Assembly: GCF_004801405.1 (NCBI RefSeq)
Contig: NZ_SSOB01000010.1
Coordinates: forward strand, 1 to 64,000
DNA from: Cohnella fermenti
Lineage (GTDB): Bacteria; Bacillota; Bacilli; Paenibacillales; Paenibacillaceae
Direction of reading: 5' to 3'
DNA: 64,000 nt
The notes under the pieces are model-generated. The model searched no databases, was not told the origin of the DNA, and worked only from the letters and a program-made list of their open reading frames with translations. The position numbers and the translations under genes were made by a program. This document shows positions 11,388-19,310 of this stretch, one piece after another; position 1 is the stretch's first letter, and each line of letters starts with the position of its first letter.

Positions 11388-11402
11388 GGTGATCTGCAGT
11401 TT

Positions 11403-11465
11403 GGGCGATGCGGGCGATGTGGGCGATGTGGGCGATGTGGGCGATGTGGGCGATGTGGCCAGTGT
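11403..11465. repeat. 9-bp tandem repeat (GGGCGATGT), about 7 units
   Basis: Six units of GGGCGATGT/C followed by a decayed unit, starting 15 bp after the previous 9-bp array. The two arrays share unit length but not sequence. Confidence 0.88.
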
Positions 11466-11518
11466 GGAGATGCGGGGAGGCGCGGGCAGCTTCGGCTTCC
11501 GGCAGCGGACAGCCGCAC

Positions 11519-11549
11519 AAAAAAATCCCGGCCCAAATGGGCCGGGAAT
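11519..11549 (-). terminator. Terminator of the basic small protein gene
   Basis: Minus strand ATTCCCGGCCC-ATTT-GGGCCGGGAT followed by TTTTTTT, 45 nt after the stop at 11595. Very strong intrinsic terminator; it supports the reality of the short gene upstream of it. Confidence 0.88.
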
Positions 11550-11594
11550 CTCTCCATGCACGATGTTCCATACCGTTATTCTCGGGCTCTCGGC

Positions 11595-12062
11595 TTAAAC
11601 AAGTCCGTTCAGCCGCTGCCGCCCTTCCTCCAAGCCTTCGGCGAAGCCCTTCTGATAATTGGGCTCGTAGGCGTCCTGGAAGCCCTGCTGCCGCTGGGCT
11701 TCCCGAATATGCGGCGGCAGCGCGAATTGCCGCCGTTGCGCCCGCCGACGAACACGCGGCCTCAGCCTCCTGCGAGCCTTCTTCTTCGCGGAGCCGCCCT
11801 TCGCGCCGCTTCTTGCGGACAGGCTTTTCGCCGCCCGGCCTTTCCCGGACACGCTTCTCGAAGCTCCGCCAGTCGCGGATAATCCCTTCGCCGCCCTGCT
11901 TCTCGCAGGGATGCTCTTCCCGGATTTTCCTGCTGCGGATATGCCTCTGGCGAGCGTTCCCGCCCCCGGCCCGCTCCCCGCGGAGCCTCCTTGCCCAGTT
12001 GGCACACGCCGCTGCCTGCGGACCTTCCCTTCGCCGTGAACGCCAAGATTCTTCTGCGCCAC
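11595..12062 (-). CDS. Hypothetical highly basic protein with Ser/Ala/Gly/Lys repeats
   Basis: The predicted 155-residue product has no family I recognise. Residues ~25-95 are a low-complexity run rich in Ser, Ala, Gly, Lys and Arg (SAAGKSGKSI, SARSGAKGGSAKKKARRR), giving a very high positive charge. The C terminus, YEPNYQKGFAEGLEEGRQRL, is an acidic helix with Gly every four residues, resembling the N-terminal GYLQGAAQGTNDGR of the nearby CgeB-like protein. The only start is GTG at 12062 with a poor ribosome site, so the 5' end is uncertain. The strong terminator and the position beside the glycosyltransferase suggest a spore- or surface-associated basic protein; this is inference. Confidence 0.5.
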   Translation of the reverse strand: MAQKNLGVHGEGKVRRQRRVPTGQGGSAGSGPGAGTLARGISAAGKSGKSIPARSRAAKGLSATGGASRSVSGKGRAAKSLSARSGAKGGSAKKKARRRLRPRVRRRAQRRQFALPPHIREAQRQQGFQDAYEPNYQKGFAEGLEEGRQRLNGLV

Positions 12063-12249
12063 GATGCGAACCCGTCCCTGACGGAGCAGGGGAACGGACG
12101 CGCTTATGGCGACTTCCTTCTTCGATGATTGGATCGCGAACGCCTCCCCGCTAAGCTCGACTGTGTTACAGCTTATGACGGAGTTCGGCGAATGTCACAT
12201 CCGGTTCCTCACTTTACCTGTCCGCTTCTTCAATTTACCAATCCATTCT

Positions 12250-14820
12250 TCACTTCACCAGTTGGCCGCGGGTGACGCCGAGCTGGTTCGTCGCCTTGAG
12301 CTTCTTCCACACCTCGGTTCCGGTCACTCGGCCCTCCAGCGCGTCGCGATACAGCTGGAGCACCTCATGCACCTTCTCGCCCGTCTCCTCGAGGAATTCG
12401 ATGCGGTACGACGGGACTCCGAGCTCCAGGAAGTTCGTCACGTATTCAGCGCCGGATTGCTCGATCGCGTTGTATACCGTGTTGCGGCAGCCTTCGTCGA
12501 CGCGCACCGGGTGGTTCATGCCGATCCGATCCTGCAGCGATGCACGCGACTCTTCGCACGGGCGGCCGCAGTTCGTGAAGTTCGTTCCTTCGCTCATGAA
12601 CGTGCAATAGACGCAATGCTCGGTATGGAACATCGGCATGTGCTGATGCAGAACAAGCTCGAGGCGCGACGTGTCGGCCAGCCGCAGCATGTCGACCATC
12701 TGCTGGATGTTCAGATCGTAGGAAGGCGTCACCCAGTCGAGGCCGACGTCGCGGAACAGCTCGACCGTCTTGTGGTTCGAGACGTTCAGCGAGAAGTCGC
12801 CGATCAGCGTCGGGTGCTTCTCCCCCGGCCTTCCATCCAACTGTCGAGCGGCTCGTTCCTTCAGGTAATAATAGAGAGCGCCCGTATTGCGCACGAGCAC
12901 CGCGTCCGGCTTCAGGTTCAGGATGTTGCGGTGGTAGCCGTTCTCGCCCGGCATGTGGATGCGCGGCGTCGCCAGCGCGATCGGCTTGCCCGCCTCGCGG
13001 CAGATCGCGATCGCATCCGGGAACTGCTTGATGAACTCGAAGTCGGCGTAGATCATCGCGACATCCGTCTGCACGGCCGCCTTCACCTGCTCCAGCGTGC
13101 GGCACAGCGCCGTCATCCGCGGCGAAGCGACGGCGACCGCTTCCGACTCGCGCCCCTCCGATACAACCGCCCCCGCGGTCGCAGCCGCCCTCGCAGGCGC
13201 AGCCACGCTCGCCCCGGGCAGCCGGGCATACCGCGGCGGCTGCTCGCGAAGCAGCTCAAGCTGCTCCGCCGCCTCGCGGCGAATCCGGTTCAGCTCGCTC
13301 TTGGGCACGATCACATCGCCTTCCAGCGACACCTGGAGCTGCTCCAGCCAGTAGAGCGAGCCGCCGAGACGGCCGAACTGCTCCTCGAGCACCTCTTGCC
13401 CAAGCGGGCGCTTCTGCGCCTCTTCGAGCGGCATCGAAGACGAGACGACAACGGTCGTCCCCTTGTCGAGATCGGTCCACAGCGTGCGCAGCGCAGCGCC
13501 GACGCGCCCTTCGACCGTAACCGCGACCGGGAACGTCCGGTACGGCTTCTCGGTCTCGAACGTGCTGCGCAGCCGGCGGTCGAGCGCGGGATCGCTCGTC
13601 TTCCAGATCCGGTCGCCTTCGTGCAGCCGGGTCAAGTCGACGTCGTTGCGCCCCATCACGATCTCGATCCGATTGCCTTGCTCCACTTCGCCGTCCAGCT
13701 TCAGCCCGCCGCGGCGAAGATCGTACACGCGGCCGCCCTCTTCCTTCTTCGTCGGATCTCCGGCGTCGAACACGAGGCCGTCGCCGCGCTTCAGCGGAGC
13801 CTCGATGGAGCAGATCACGCCGTCCTTCATAATCTTCTCGACGCGCCCAAGGTACACCCCGCGGCTCTTCGGGAACGTCCCGTCGACGAGCTGCTTGTTG
13901 TTCGTGCCTTCCAGGAAGCCGTGCGTGAAGCCGCGCGAGAAGCTCTGCTGCAGCTCGCGAACCTCTTCCTCCGTCGGTCCCTCGTCGTCCCCGGCGAAGT
14001 ACTTGTCGATCGCCCTGCGGTACTTGCTCACGACGTTGGCGACGTACTCAGGGCTCTTCAGCCGGCCCTCGATCTTGAACGAGGTGACGCCCGCCTCGAT
14101 GAGCTCCGGCACCAGGTCGATCGCCGCGAGATCCTTCGGCGACAGCAGGTAGGCGATGTCGCCCATCGGCTTGTGAACGCCGTCGACCATCAGATCGTAA
14201 GGCAGGCGGCACGCCTGCGCGCATTCGCCGCGATTGGCGGAGCGGCCGCCCCATACTTCCGACGTGAGGCACTGACCCGAGTATGAGACGCACAGCGCAC
14301 CGTGCACGAACACCTCCATCGGAAGCTTCGCCTGCTCCCCGATCTTCCGGATCTGCTTCAGGTTGTTCTCCCGGCCGAGCACGACTCTCTCCAGGCCGAA
14401 CGGCTTCGTGAACTCGACCGCCTCCGGAGAAGTGATTGTCATCTGCGTCGAACCGTGGATCGGGAAGTCCGGCGACATCTCGCGGATCATTTTCACCAGG
14501 CCGAGGTCTTGAACGATCACCGCGTCCACCCCGGCTTCGATGCAGGCGTCCACGAGAATTCGCGCATCGCGCAGCTCGTCCTCGAACACAAGAATGTTGA
14601 ACGTCAGGAACCCCTTGACCCCGTAGCGGTGCAGGAACCGCATGATCTCCGGCAGCTCCGCCATCTTGAAGTTGTTCGCCCGCGCCCGCGCGTTGAACTT
14701 CTCCACGCCGAAGAAGACCGCGTTCGCGCCATTCGCCACCGCCGCCCTCATGCATTCCCAATCGCCCGCCGGAGCGAGCAATTCGATATCTTCACGCCGT
14801 ATTCCGGCTGTATCCGTCAT
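12250..14820 (-). CDS. U32 family peptidase-like protein with DUF3656 (RlhA-type)
   Basis: The 856-residue protein belongs to the U32 family, whose E. coli member RlhA is needed for hydroxylation of 23S rRNA C2501; related members act in tRNA modification. Features: ELLAPAGDWE at the N terminus, VFFGVEKFNARARANNF, GALCVSYSGQCL...GECAQACRLPY (the conserved Cys cluster), SFKIEGRLKSPEYV, a middle DUF3656 region, and a second U32-like half with MPMFHTEHCVYC and NCGRPCEE cysteines, which probably help bind an Fe-S cluster. ATG at 14820 was chosen because GGAGGT lies 10 nt upstream; an earlier in-frame ATG is less well placed. Despite the family name, proteolysis is unlikely. Confidence 0.9.
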   Translation of the reverse strand: MTDTAGIRREDIELLAPAGDWECMRAAVANGANAVFFGVEKFNARARANNFKMAELPEIMRFLHRYGVKGFLTFNILVFEDELRDARILVDACIEAGVDAVIVQDLGLVKMIREMSPDFPIHGSTQMTITSPEAVEFTKPFGLERVVLGRENNLKQIRKIGEQAKLPMEVFVHGALCVSYSGQCLTSEVWGGRSANRGECAQACRLPYDLMVDGVHKPMGDIAYLLSPKDLAAIDLVPELIEAGVTSFKIEGRLKSPEYVANVVSKYRRAIDKYFAGDDEGPTEEEVRELQQSFSRGFTHGFLEGTNNKQLVDGTFPKSRGVYLGRVEKIMKDGVICSIEAPLKRGDGLVFDAGDPTKKEEGGRVYDLRRGGLKLDGEVEQGNRIEIVMGRNDVDLTRLHEGDRIWKTSDPALDRRLRSTFETEKPYRTFPVAVTVEGRVGAALRTLWTDLDKGTTVVVSSSMPLEEAQKRPLGQEVLEEQFGRLGGSLYWLEQLQVSLEGDVIVPKSELNRIRREAAEQLELLREQPPRYARLPGASVAAPARAAATAGAVVSEGRESEAVAVASPRMTALCRTLEQVKAAVQTDVAMIYADFEFIKQFPDAIAICREAGKPIALATPRIHMPGENGYHRNILNLKPDAVLVRNTGALYYYLKERAARQLDGRPGEKHPTLIGDFSLNVSNHKTVELFRDVGLDWVTPSYDLNIQQMVDMLRLADTSRLELVLHQHMPMFHTEHCVYCTFMSEGTNFTNCGRPCEESRASLQDRIGMNHPVRVDEGCRNTVYNAIEQSGAEYVTNFLELGVPSYRIEFLEETGEKVHEVLQLYRDALEGRVTGTEVWKKLKATNQLGVTRGQLVK

Positions 14821-14866
14821 TAGCTTCCGTACCTCCATTCCGCCTGCGCGGCGGATCATTAACCCT

Positions 14867-14896
14867 AGTATAGCAAACCCTATAGCACCGGGACAA
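14867..14896 (-). promoter_or_regulatory. Promoter of the U32 gene
   Basis: TTGTCC (14891-14896), an 18 nt spacer and TATACT (14867-14872) on the minus strand, about 45 nt before the start codon. Confidence 0.55.
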
Positions 14897-14938
14897 AAGA
14901 AAAGTCCGGAAGAAGCGCCGCTTGCGCCTCCCCGGACC
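14894..14938 (-). terminator. Terminator of the stalk-domain protein gene
   Basis: Minus strand GTCCGG...GCGC-loop-GCGC...CCGGAC followed by TTTTCTTTT, 50 nt after the stop at 14991. Confidence 0.75.
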
Positions 14939-14990
14939 GATTACTCGGACTCCCGTTATCTATCTTGAAACAACTTTAATTGGAACGATA

Positions 14991-16934
14991 TCATTGGAAC
15001 GCGAACGATTGAACGACCTTGTTCAGCAGATCGATCGTGTAGGCCGTCCCGCTCGCTACATTATACGCTGTTAGCAGAATATAAACGTTGCCGCCATGCT
15101 CGAATACCGTCACGGTGTTGCGATAAGGAACTCCGCTCAACTCCATCTCATACACGATCCGGGTCGCAGACTGGCCGGCAACGGTCGTGCTGCCGTACTC
15201 GAGCTGCTTGAAGCCCGTAACCGACTCCTGCTGCTGCTGCTGCTGCATATAGATCTGCGCGATCTGGCTCACGGATGCCGAAGGCTGTTCAATGATGCCG
15301 AGGGCAAAGGAAGAGCCGAAGTCCGAATACTGCACGAAATCGCTCTCGAAGTCCTTGGAGATACCCGTCCAATGGCGCGGCAGCGCCAGGCTGTAGCCGT
15401 ACTTCTTGCTCGTCTTCGTTGTCGTGGCCGTCGCATCGAACAAGTCGGTCGTATCTTCGATGTAGCCGATGTTGTCCTCGATTGCGTCCGAATCGATCCG
15501 AATCGAATTCAGAATTCGATCGGCCATCGGCTCGTATATATCCTTCTTGCTCTGAGAATACGAATATTCCGCATAGAAGCGATGCTTGCCGGTCAGAGAG
15601 AACAATTGGTACTCATCCGACCAAGTCTTCGTGTCATTGGAGTACGAGATCTTCAGAATGATTGCCGGCTGGCCGTTCCACGTCACGTTCTTGCGTTCGA
15701 TCTCCTTGAAGTACGGCGTATTGAACAATTGCTTCAACCGTTCCATGCGGCGGTCCGCCCACTTCTCGAGCGTATCCCCCGAGACGAGGGACGTCACTTT
15801 GGTGTACAGATACGCATCCTGATCGGCGGAATAATACGACGGATAGCTCACCTCGTCCTCATCCTGCCACCAGTCGACCGGCAGCTTCACGCTCATTCCG
15901 AACTCCTCGTGAGCGAACGAGATCTGCCCGTCCTTGACCGCCGTCAGGTCCTTCACCTTCGTATCCTTCGGATCGAACGACGTCTTGAAGCTGTCCAGAA
16001 TGCCGGCTTCCTTCTCCAGATCGGCGGCCGATGTCGTCTTCTTGCCGAAGACGATCGTGTACAAGCGGTCGTTCGCCAGGTAGCTGCGGTATTGATAGAA
16101 GTAGCCGGTGCTTGAGTCCTTCGAGACGGCCTTGCTGTATGCCTTGCCCGTCTGGGTCGCCGGCTCGAAGCTCATGAGAGCCTCCTTCTCGAAGAAGTAC
16201 GTCTCGATCGTTTCCCGGATCTCGGAAGCGGACAGCTCGTTCGTCTCATCCTCCACCAGAATGGCCAGGTAGTAATCCTTCGAGACATCGCGGAATTCCA
16301 GCGAATCCCCATTGGAGGATTGGTAGCTCTTCACCAGGCCCGTCGGATAATTCATCGTCCAGCCGTAGTAGCTGTCCCCGATCTTCGTCTTGCCCGCGTC
16401 GGAATCGATGCCGGAGACGCCGGACGAGCCGCTCGAGCCGGAGGAGGCTGCAGTCGCCACAGTAATGACGATCTCCTTCGTCGCGAAGTTCGGCGTCACC
16501 TTCGCCCCGAACGCTTCAACGACGCGCAGGGGAACCATCGTGACCCCCTTCACCACAACCGGCGCGGACACGAGCGTCGACTTCACGCCATCCACCCACA
16601 CGGTCTTGCTGCCGATCGTCAGAACGACCTTGTGCGACAGGTAACCAAGCGTAATGACCTTGTTGTCCTTAAGCTGCAGCGTAGCGCCGAAGCTCTTCGT
16701 GATGACGCTGAGCGGAACGAACGTCGTGCCGTCCTTCTGGAACGGAGCCGTAATCGTAATCGGCGAGCCGTTCACCGTCATCTCGGTGCTGCCGACCTTC
16801 AGCTTGATCGTAATGCCGCCGCCGGCACTCGCGCTGTCCGCGTCCGCCGCGAGAGCGGGAGCGGTCAGGCCGAGCAGAAGCGCAAGGGATAGCAGAATCG
16901 GGAATAATGTCGCAATTTTCTTTAATGCCGTCAC
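14991..16934 (-). CDS. Secreted stalk-domain protein with three PsbP-like repeats
   Basis: This 647-residue protein has a Sec signal peptide (hydrophobic run ending APALA, residue ~29) and a copper amine oxidase N-terminal-like 'stalk' domain (residues ~40-160: GTTFVPLSVITKSFGA, GVTMVPLRVVEAFGA), a module common on Paenibacillus surfaces. After a Ser/Gly linker come three similar beta-rich segments starting near DSYYGWTMNYP, EEFGMSVKLPVDWW and KYGYSLALPRHW, which look like PsbP/MOG1-type repeats. A poly-Gln run (QQQQQQ) comes from a CTG triplet repeat at 15228-15246. GTG at 16934 follows AAGGGAG. It lies 17 bp after the HtrA-like gene and is probably co-transcribed. No catalytic function can be assigned. 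Confidence 0.82.
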   Translation of the reverse strand: MTALKKIATLFPILLSLALLLGLTAPALAADADSASAGGGITIKLKVGSTEMTVNGSPITITAPFQKDGTTFVPLSVITKSFGATLQLKDNKVITLGYLSHKVVLTIGSKTVWVDGVKSTLVSAPVVVKGVTMVPLRVVEAFGAKVTPNFATKEIVITVATAASSGSSGSSGVSGIDSDAGKTKIGDSYYGWTMNYPTGLVKSYQSSNGDSLEFRDVSKDYYLAILVEDETNELSASEIRETIETYFFEKEALMSFEPATQTGKAYSKAVSKDSSTGYFYQYRSYLANDRLYTIVFGKKTTSAADLEKEAGILDSFKTSFDPKDTKVKDLTAVKDGQISFAHEEFGMSVKLPVDWWQDEDEVSYPSYYSADQDAYLYTKVTSLVSGDTLEKWADRRMERLKQLFNTPYFKEIERKNVTWNGQPAIILKISYSNDTKTWSDEYQLFSLTGKHRFYAEYSYSQSKKDIYEPMADRILNSIRIDSDAIEDNIGYIEDTTDLFDATATTTKTSKKYGYSLALPRHWTGISKDFESDFVQYSDFGSSFALGIIEQPSASVSQIAQIYMQQQQQQESVTGFKQLEYGSTTVAGQSATRIVYEMELSGVPYRNTVTVFEHGGNVYILLTAYNVASGTAYTIDLLNKVVQSFAFQ

Positions 16935-16951
16935 TTGGGTGTTCTCCCTTC

Positions 16952-18073
16952 TTATTTGGCCGAGCTTGTCGTCAATACGACCTTGCGCGTCACGAGATCC
17001 CCGTCGGAGAGCGCCGTGACCGTTGCCGTCTGCCCCGGCGTGCTCGCCTTAAGCAGCTCGTGCAGCTCCACCAGGGTGGATACCTGCTTGCCGTTCACCG
17101 AGTACAGCTCGTCGCCGACCTGGAAGCCGGCCGCGATCGCTTCCTTCGAGTCGACCGACGTCACGACCATCGGCTCCTCCGTCGGAAGCCCGACGACCGC
17201 TTCCCAGCTCTCCTCAAGCTCGACGCCGAGATCCGCCCGCAGCACCTTGCCGAACTTGGCGATCTGATTCACGATGTGCTGAACGGTATCGGCCGGAATC
17301 GCGAAGCCCATGCTGTCGATGTCGACGTCCACGAACTTCATCGAGTTGATCCCGACGATCTCGCCCTTCAGGTTGACCAGCGGACCGCCGCTGTTGCCCG
17401 GATTGATCGCCGCATCGGTCTGCAGCAGGTTGTAATAGGACGAGACCGAGCGGTTCATGCCGCTGACGACGCCAACCGTCGCCGTGTTCCGCAGCGAGAA
17501 GGAGACGGGCGTTCCGATCGCGATAACGGTCTCCCCGACCTCGACCTTAAGCGGAGTCGCGGCGAACGTGGCCGGCTTCAGTCCCGTCGCATTGATCTTG
17601 ACGAGCGCCAGATCGCTGGACGAATCCATGTACTTGCGCGTCCCTTCGTATTCCTTGCCGTCCGCCGTCACGACGACGATATGGTCCATCTCGCTCACGA
17701 CGTGGGCGTTCGTCAGAATCAGGCCGTCGGCCTTCAGGATAACCCCGGTGCCGTGCGCCAGGCTGAACCGATTCGACGCGCTTCCGTCCTGCGGCTTGCC
17801 GATGATGCCGACGACGGACGGCGATACTTGCTTGATAACGGCCGGCACGGGGTCCGGCGCCGTATACGTATATTTCTTCGTCGCGGCATCGTAGGAGCCC
17901 GTTCCCCCCGTCTGCGCGAGCAGCGAAGACGCCTTCACGTACACTTCTCCGTTAATGACAGTGGCATCCAGAGCCACCTTGGCCGGTGCGACGGCCTCCG
18001 CGCTGCCCCCGGCGAGCAGCAGCGAGACGACGAGTCCCCCAACCAGCCACTTGCGATTCCAAGCGGAACCCAT
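16952..18073 (-). CDS. HtrA/DegP-like trypsin-family serine protease with PDZ domain
   Basis: The 373-residue extracytoplasmic protease has a signal sequence (residues ~8-28, ending SAEA), a short stalk-like remnant (residues ~32-72), a chymotrypsin-fold domain and a C-terminal PDZ domain (residues ~270-370). The triad is intact: His124 in TNAHVV, Asp154 in SSSDLALVKI, Ser228 in GNSGGPL. ATG at 18073 is preceded by GAGGAG at 8 nt; a GTG nine bases upstream overlaps this site. HtrA proteins degrade or refold damaged exported proteins. Here it is the first gene of a pair with the stalk-domain protein, so the neighbour may be a partner or substrate (inference). Confidence 0.88.
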   Translation of the reverse strand: MGSAWNRKWLVGGLVVSLLLAGGSAEAVAPAKVALDATVINGEVYVKASSLLAQTGGTGSYDAATKKYTYTAPDPVPAVIKQVSPSVVGIIGKPQDGSASNRFSLAHGTGVILKADGLILTNAHVVSEMDHIVVVTADGKEYEGTRKYMDSSSDLALVKINATGLKPATFAATPLKVEVGETVIAIGTPVSFSLRNTATVGVVSGMNRSVSSYYNLLQTDAAINPGNSGGPLVNLKGEIVGINSMKFVDVDIDSMGFAIPADTVQHIVNQIAKFGKVLRADLGVELEESWEAVVGLPTEEPMVVTSVDSKEAIAAGFQVGDELYSVNGKQVSTLVELHELLKASTPGQTATVTALSDGDLVTRKVVLTTSSAK

Positions 18074-18213
18074 TCCTCTCACTCCTCAGTCGATATTCCT
18101 ATATATGGAATTCGACGCATATCAAATAACTTATCATAATTTAAGAGATTTGAGGACATAGGAATGATAGAATTGCAAAAATATTTTGCAGCCGTTCCCC
18201 TGCAACGCCAAAC

Positions 18214-18237
18214 AAGCCGAGGGATCGCCCCCGGCTT
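18214..18237 (-). terminator. Possible terminator of the DUF2759-like gene
   Basis: Minus strand AAGCCGGGGG-loop-CCCTCGGCTT followed by GTTTG. Good stem, weak U-tract. Confidence 0.45.
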
Positions 18238-18278
18238 GCCGTTCCGCTCTTATTTAAAAATACGCTAGGCCCGCTTCG

Positions 18279-18488
18279 TTACCAGCCGCTGACCATCTTC
18301 ACGTCCGCGATAAGGAAGACCACCAAGGCCACGAGCGTGAAGCCGATCGCGAATACGTTCTTCTTCCCGCTGGACATAACCAGACGAACGAGTCCGATTA
18401 CCAGCAATACCGTAAAAATAACCATGAAAACGTCGAACGGAGTGAACGTGCTCGTCGATTCTTCCGCCGCATTCGCCGCCAAGAACAT
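18279..18488 (-). CDS. Small two-helix membrane protein (DUF2759-like)
   Basis: The 69-residue product has two transmembrane helices (residues ~18-38 and ~46-66) separated by SSGKKN, with an acidic N terminus. Length, GKKN(V/I)FAIGF loop and C-terminal helix resemble DUF2759 proteins of Bacillales, which have no known function. A perfect AAGGAGGT lies 9 nt upstream of the ATG. It is monocistronic and divergent from dinB-like; direct TGTCAC repeats lie in the shared upstream region. Confidence 0.75.
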   Translation of the reverse strand: MFLAANAAEESTSTFTPFDVFMVIFTVLLVIGLVRLVMSSGKKNVFAIGFTLVALVVFLIADVKMVSGW

Positions 18489-18585
18489 GGGTGCGACCTC
18501 CTTTTATTCATAAGCTTCCCATTATCCTATATGTTATATTCCCACAGCCGTCCACGCAAGCCCGAACTCGTCCGCGCAACAGTTT

Positions 18586-18626
18586 TGTCACAACTTTGTC
18601 ACGGAATGTCTACAGCCATTTGTCAC
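18586..18626. promoter_or_regulatory. TGTCAC direct-repeat cluster, possible response-regulator operator
   Basis: TGTCAC occurs at 18586-18591 and 18597-18602 with 5 nt between (the hexamer-N5-hexamer layout of OmpR-family boxes) and again at 18621-18626, with TGTCTA at 18607-18612. It lies between the divergent DUF2759-like and DinB genes. The rest of 18489-18794 shows nothing else but the promoter below. Confidence 0.35.
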
Positions 18627-18732
18627 AATTGGGATTATTTGAAGGGATGCCCGGATCGATAAGATGCCCGAATTCGCCATAATTTATAAGCGTCCGCTCT
18701 TCCGCCCGGCGAATTCGATGGAAAAGATTCAT

Positions 18733-18761
18733 TTGACAGCGTCCGGGCCGCCCCCTATTCT
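18733..18761 (+). promoter_or_regulatory. Sigma-A promoter of the DinB gene
   Basis: Perfect TTGACA (18733-18738), 17 nt spacer, TATTCT (18756-18761). Predicted transcript starts ~27 nt before the ATG at 18795. Confidence 0.75.
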
Positions 18762-18794
18762 ACAGGTAATTCCAATGACGGGAGGGTTCCATCC

Positions 18795-19310
18795 ATGAGA
18801 GCAAGACCGGGAGCAGACGAGTACGGCGGCCACTTCGGCCATTACATTGCCTTGGCTCCGGAAGGGGACTTGATCGAGGCGTTGAAGCGGCAAGGGGAAG
18901 ACACCGTGCGGTTCATCGGCGGCTTGACGGAAGAGCAGGCGCTTCATCGGTACGAGCCGGACAAGTGGAGCATCAAGGAGGTGTTCGGGCATATCGCGGA
19001 TACGGAGAGAGTCATGAGCTACCGGCTGCTGCGGATCGCGCGCGGCGACACGACTCCCCTGCCGGGCTTCGATCAGGAGCTGTTCGTCGCGGGCGAGCAC
19101 TTCGCATCCCGCACGCTCGAGGAGCTGGCAGCCGATTATGCGGCCGTGCGCCAGGCGACGCTGACGCTGCTGCGCGGTCTGTCCGAGGAGGCGTGGCTGC
19201 GCAAGGGAACGGCCAGCAACACGACGATGTCCGCCCGCGCTCTTGCGTGCGTCATCTCGGGCCACGAGCTGCACCACCTTCTTATCGTCAAGGAGCGTTA
19301 TCTGGCATAA
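18795..19310 (+). CDS. DinB family protein
   Basis: The 171-residue protein has the four-helix DinB/YfiT fold signature: a conserved DKWSIKEVFGHIADTERVMSYR segment with the first metal-ligand His (residue ~76), and HELHHLLIVKERYL near the C terminus with the paired histidines. DinB-superfamily members include bacillithiol/mycothiol-dependent transferases, so a metal-dependent thiol transferase role is likely but the substrate is unknown. GGGAGGG lies 8 nt before the ATG. The 3' end overlaps the convergent DUF817 gene by 23 bp. Confidence 0.88.
   Translation: MRARPGADEYGGHFGHYIALAPEGDLIEALKRQGEDTVRFIGGLTEEQALHRYEPDKWSIKEVFGHIADTERVMSYRLLRIARGDTTPLPGFDQELFVAGEHFASRTLEELAADYAAVRQATLTLLRGLSEEAWLRKGTASNTTMSARALACVISGHELHHLLIVKERYLA

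Noticed and set aside
11292..11598. Repeat-protein gene over the 9-bp arrays
   Set aside because: All frames read simple repeats because the unit is a multiple of three; there is no ribosome site and the frames run into a minus-strand terminator.
12106..14286. 726-codon plus-strand frame opposite the U32 gene
   Set aside because: Antisense shadow; composition is Arg/Leu/His-rich and the minus-strand gene has clear conserved motifs.
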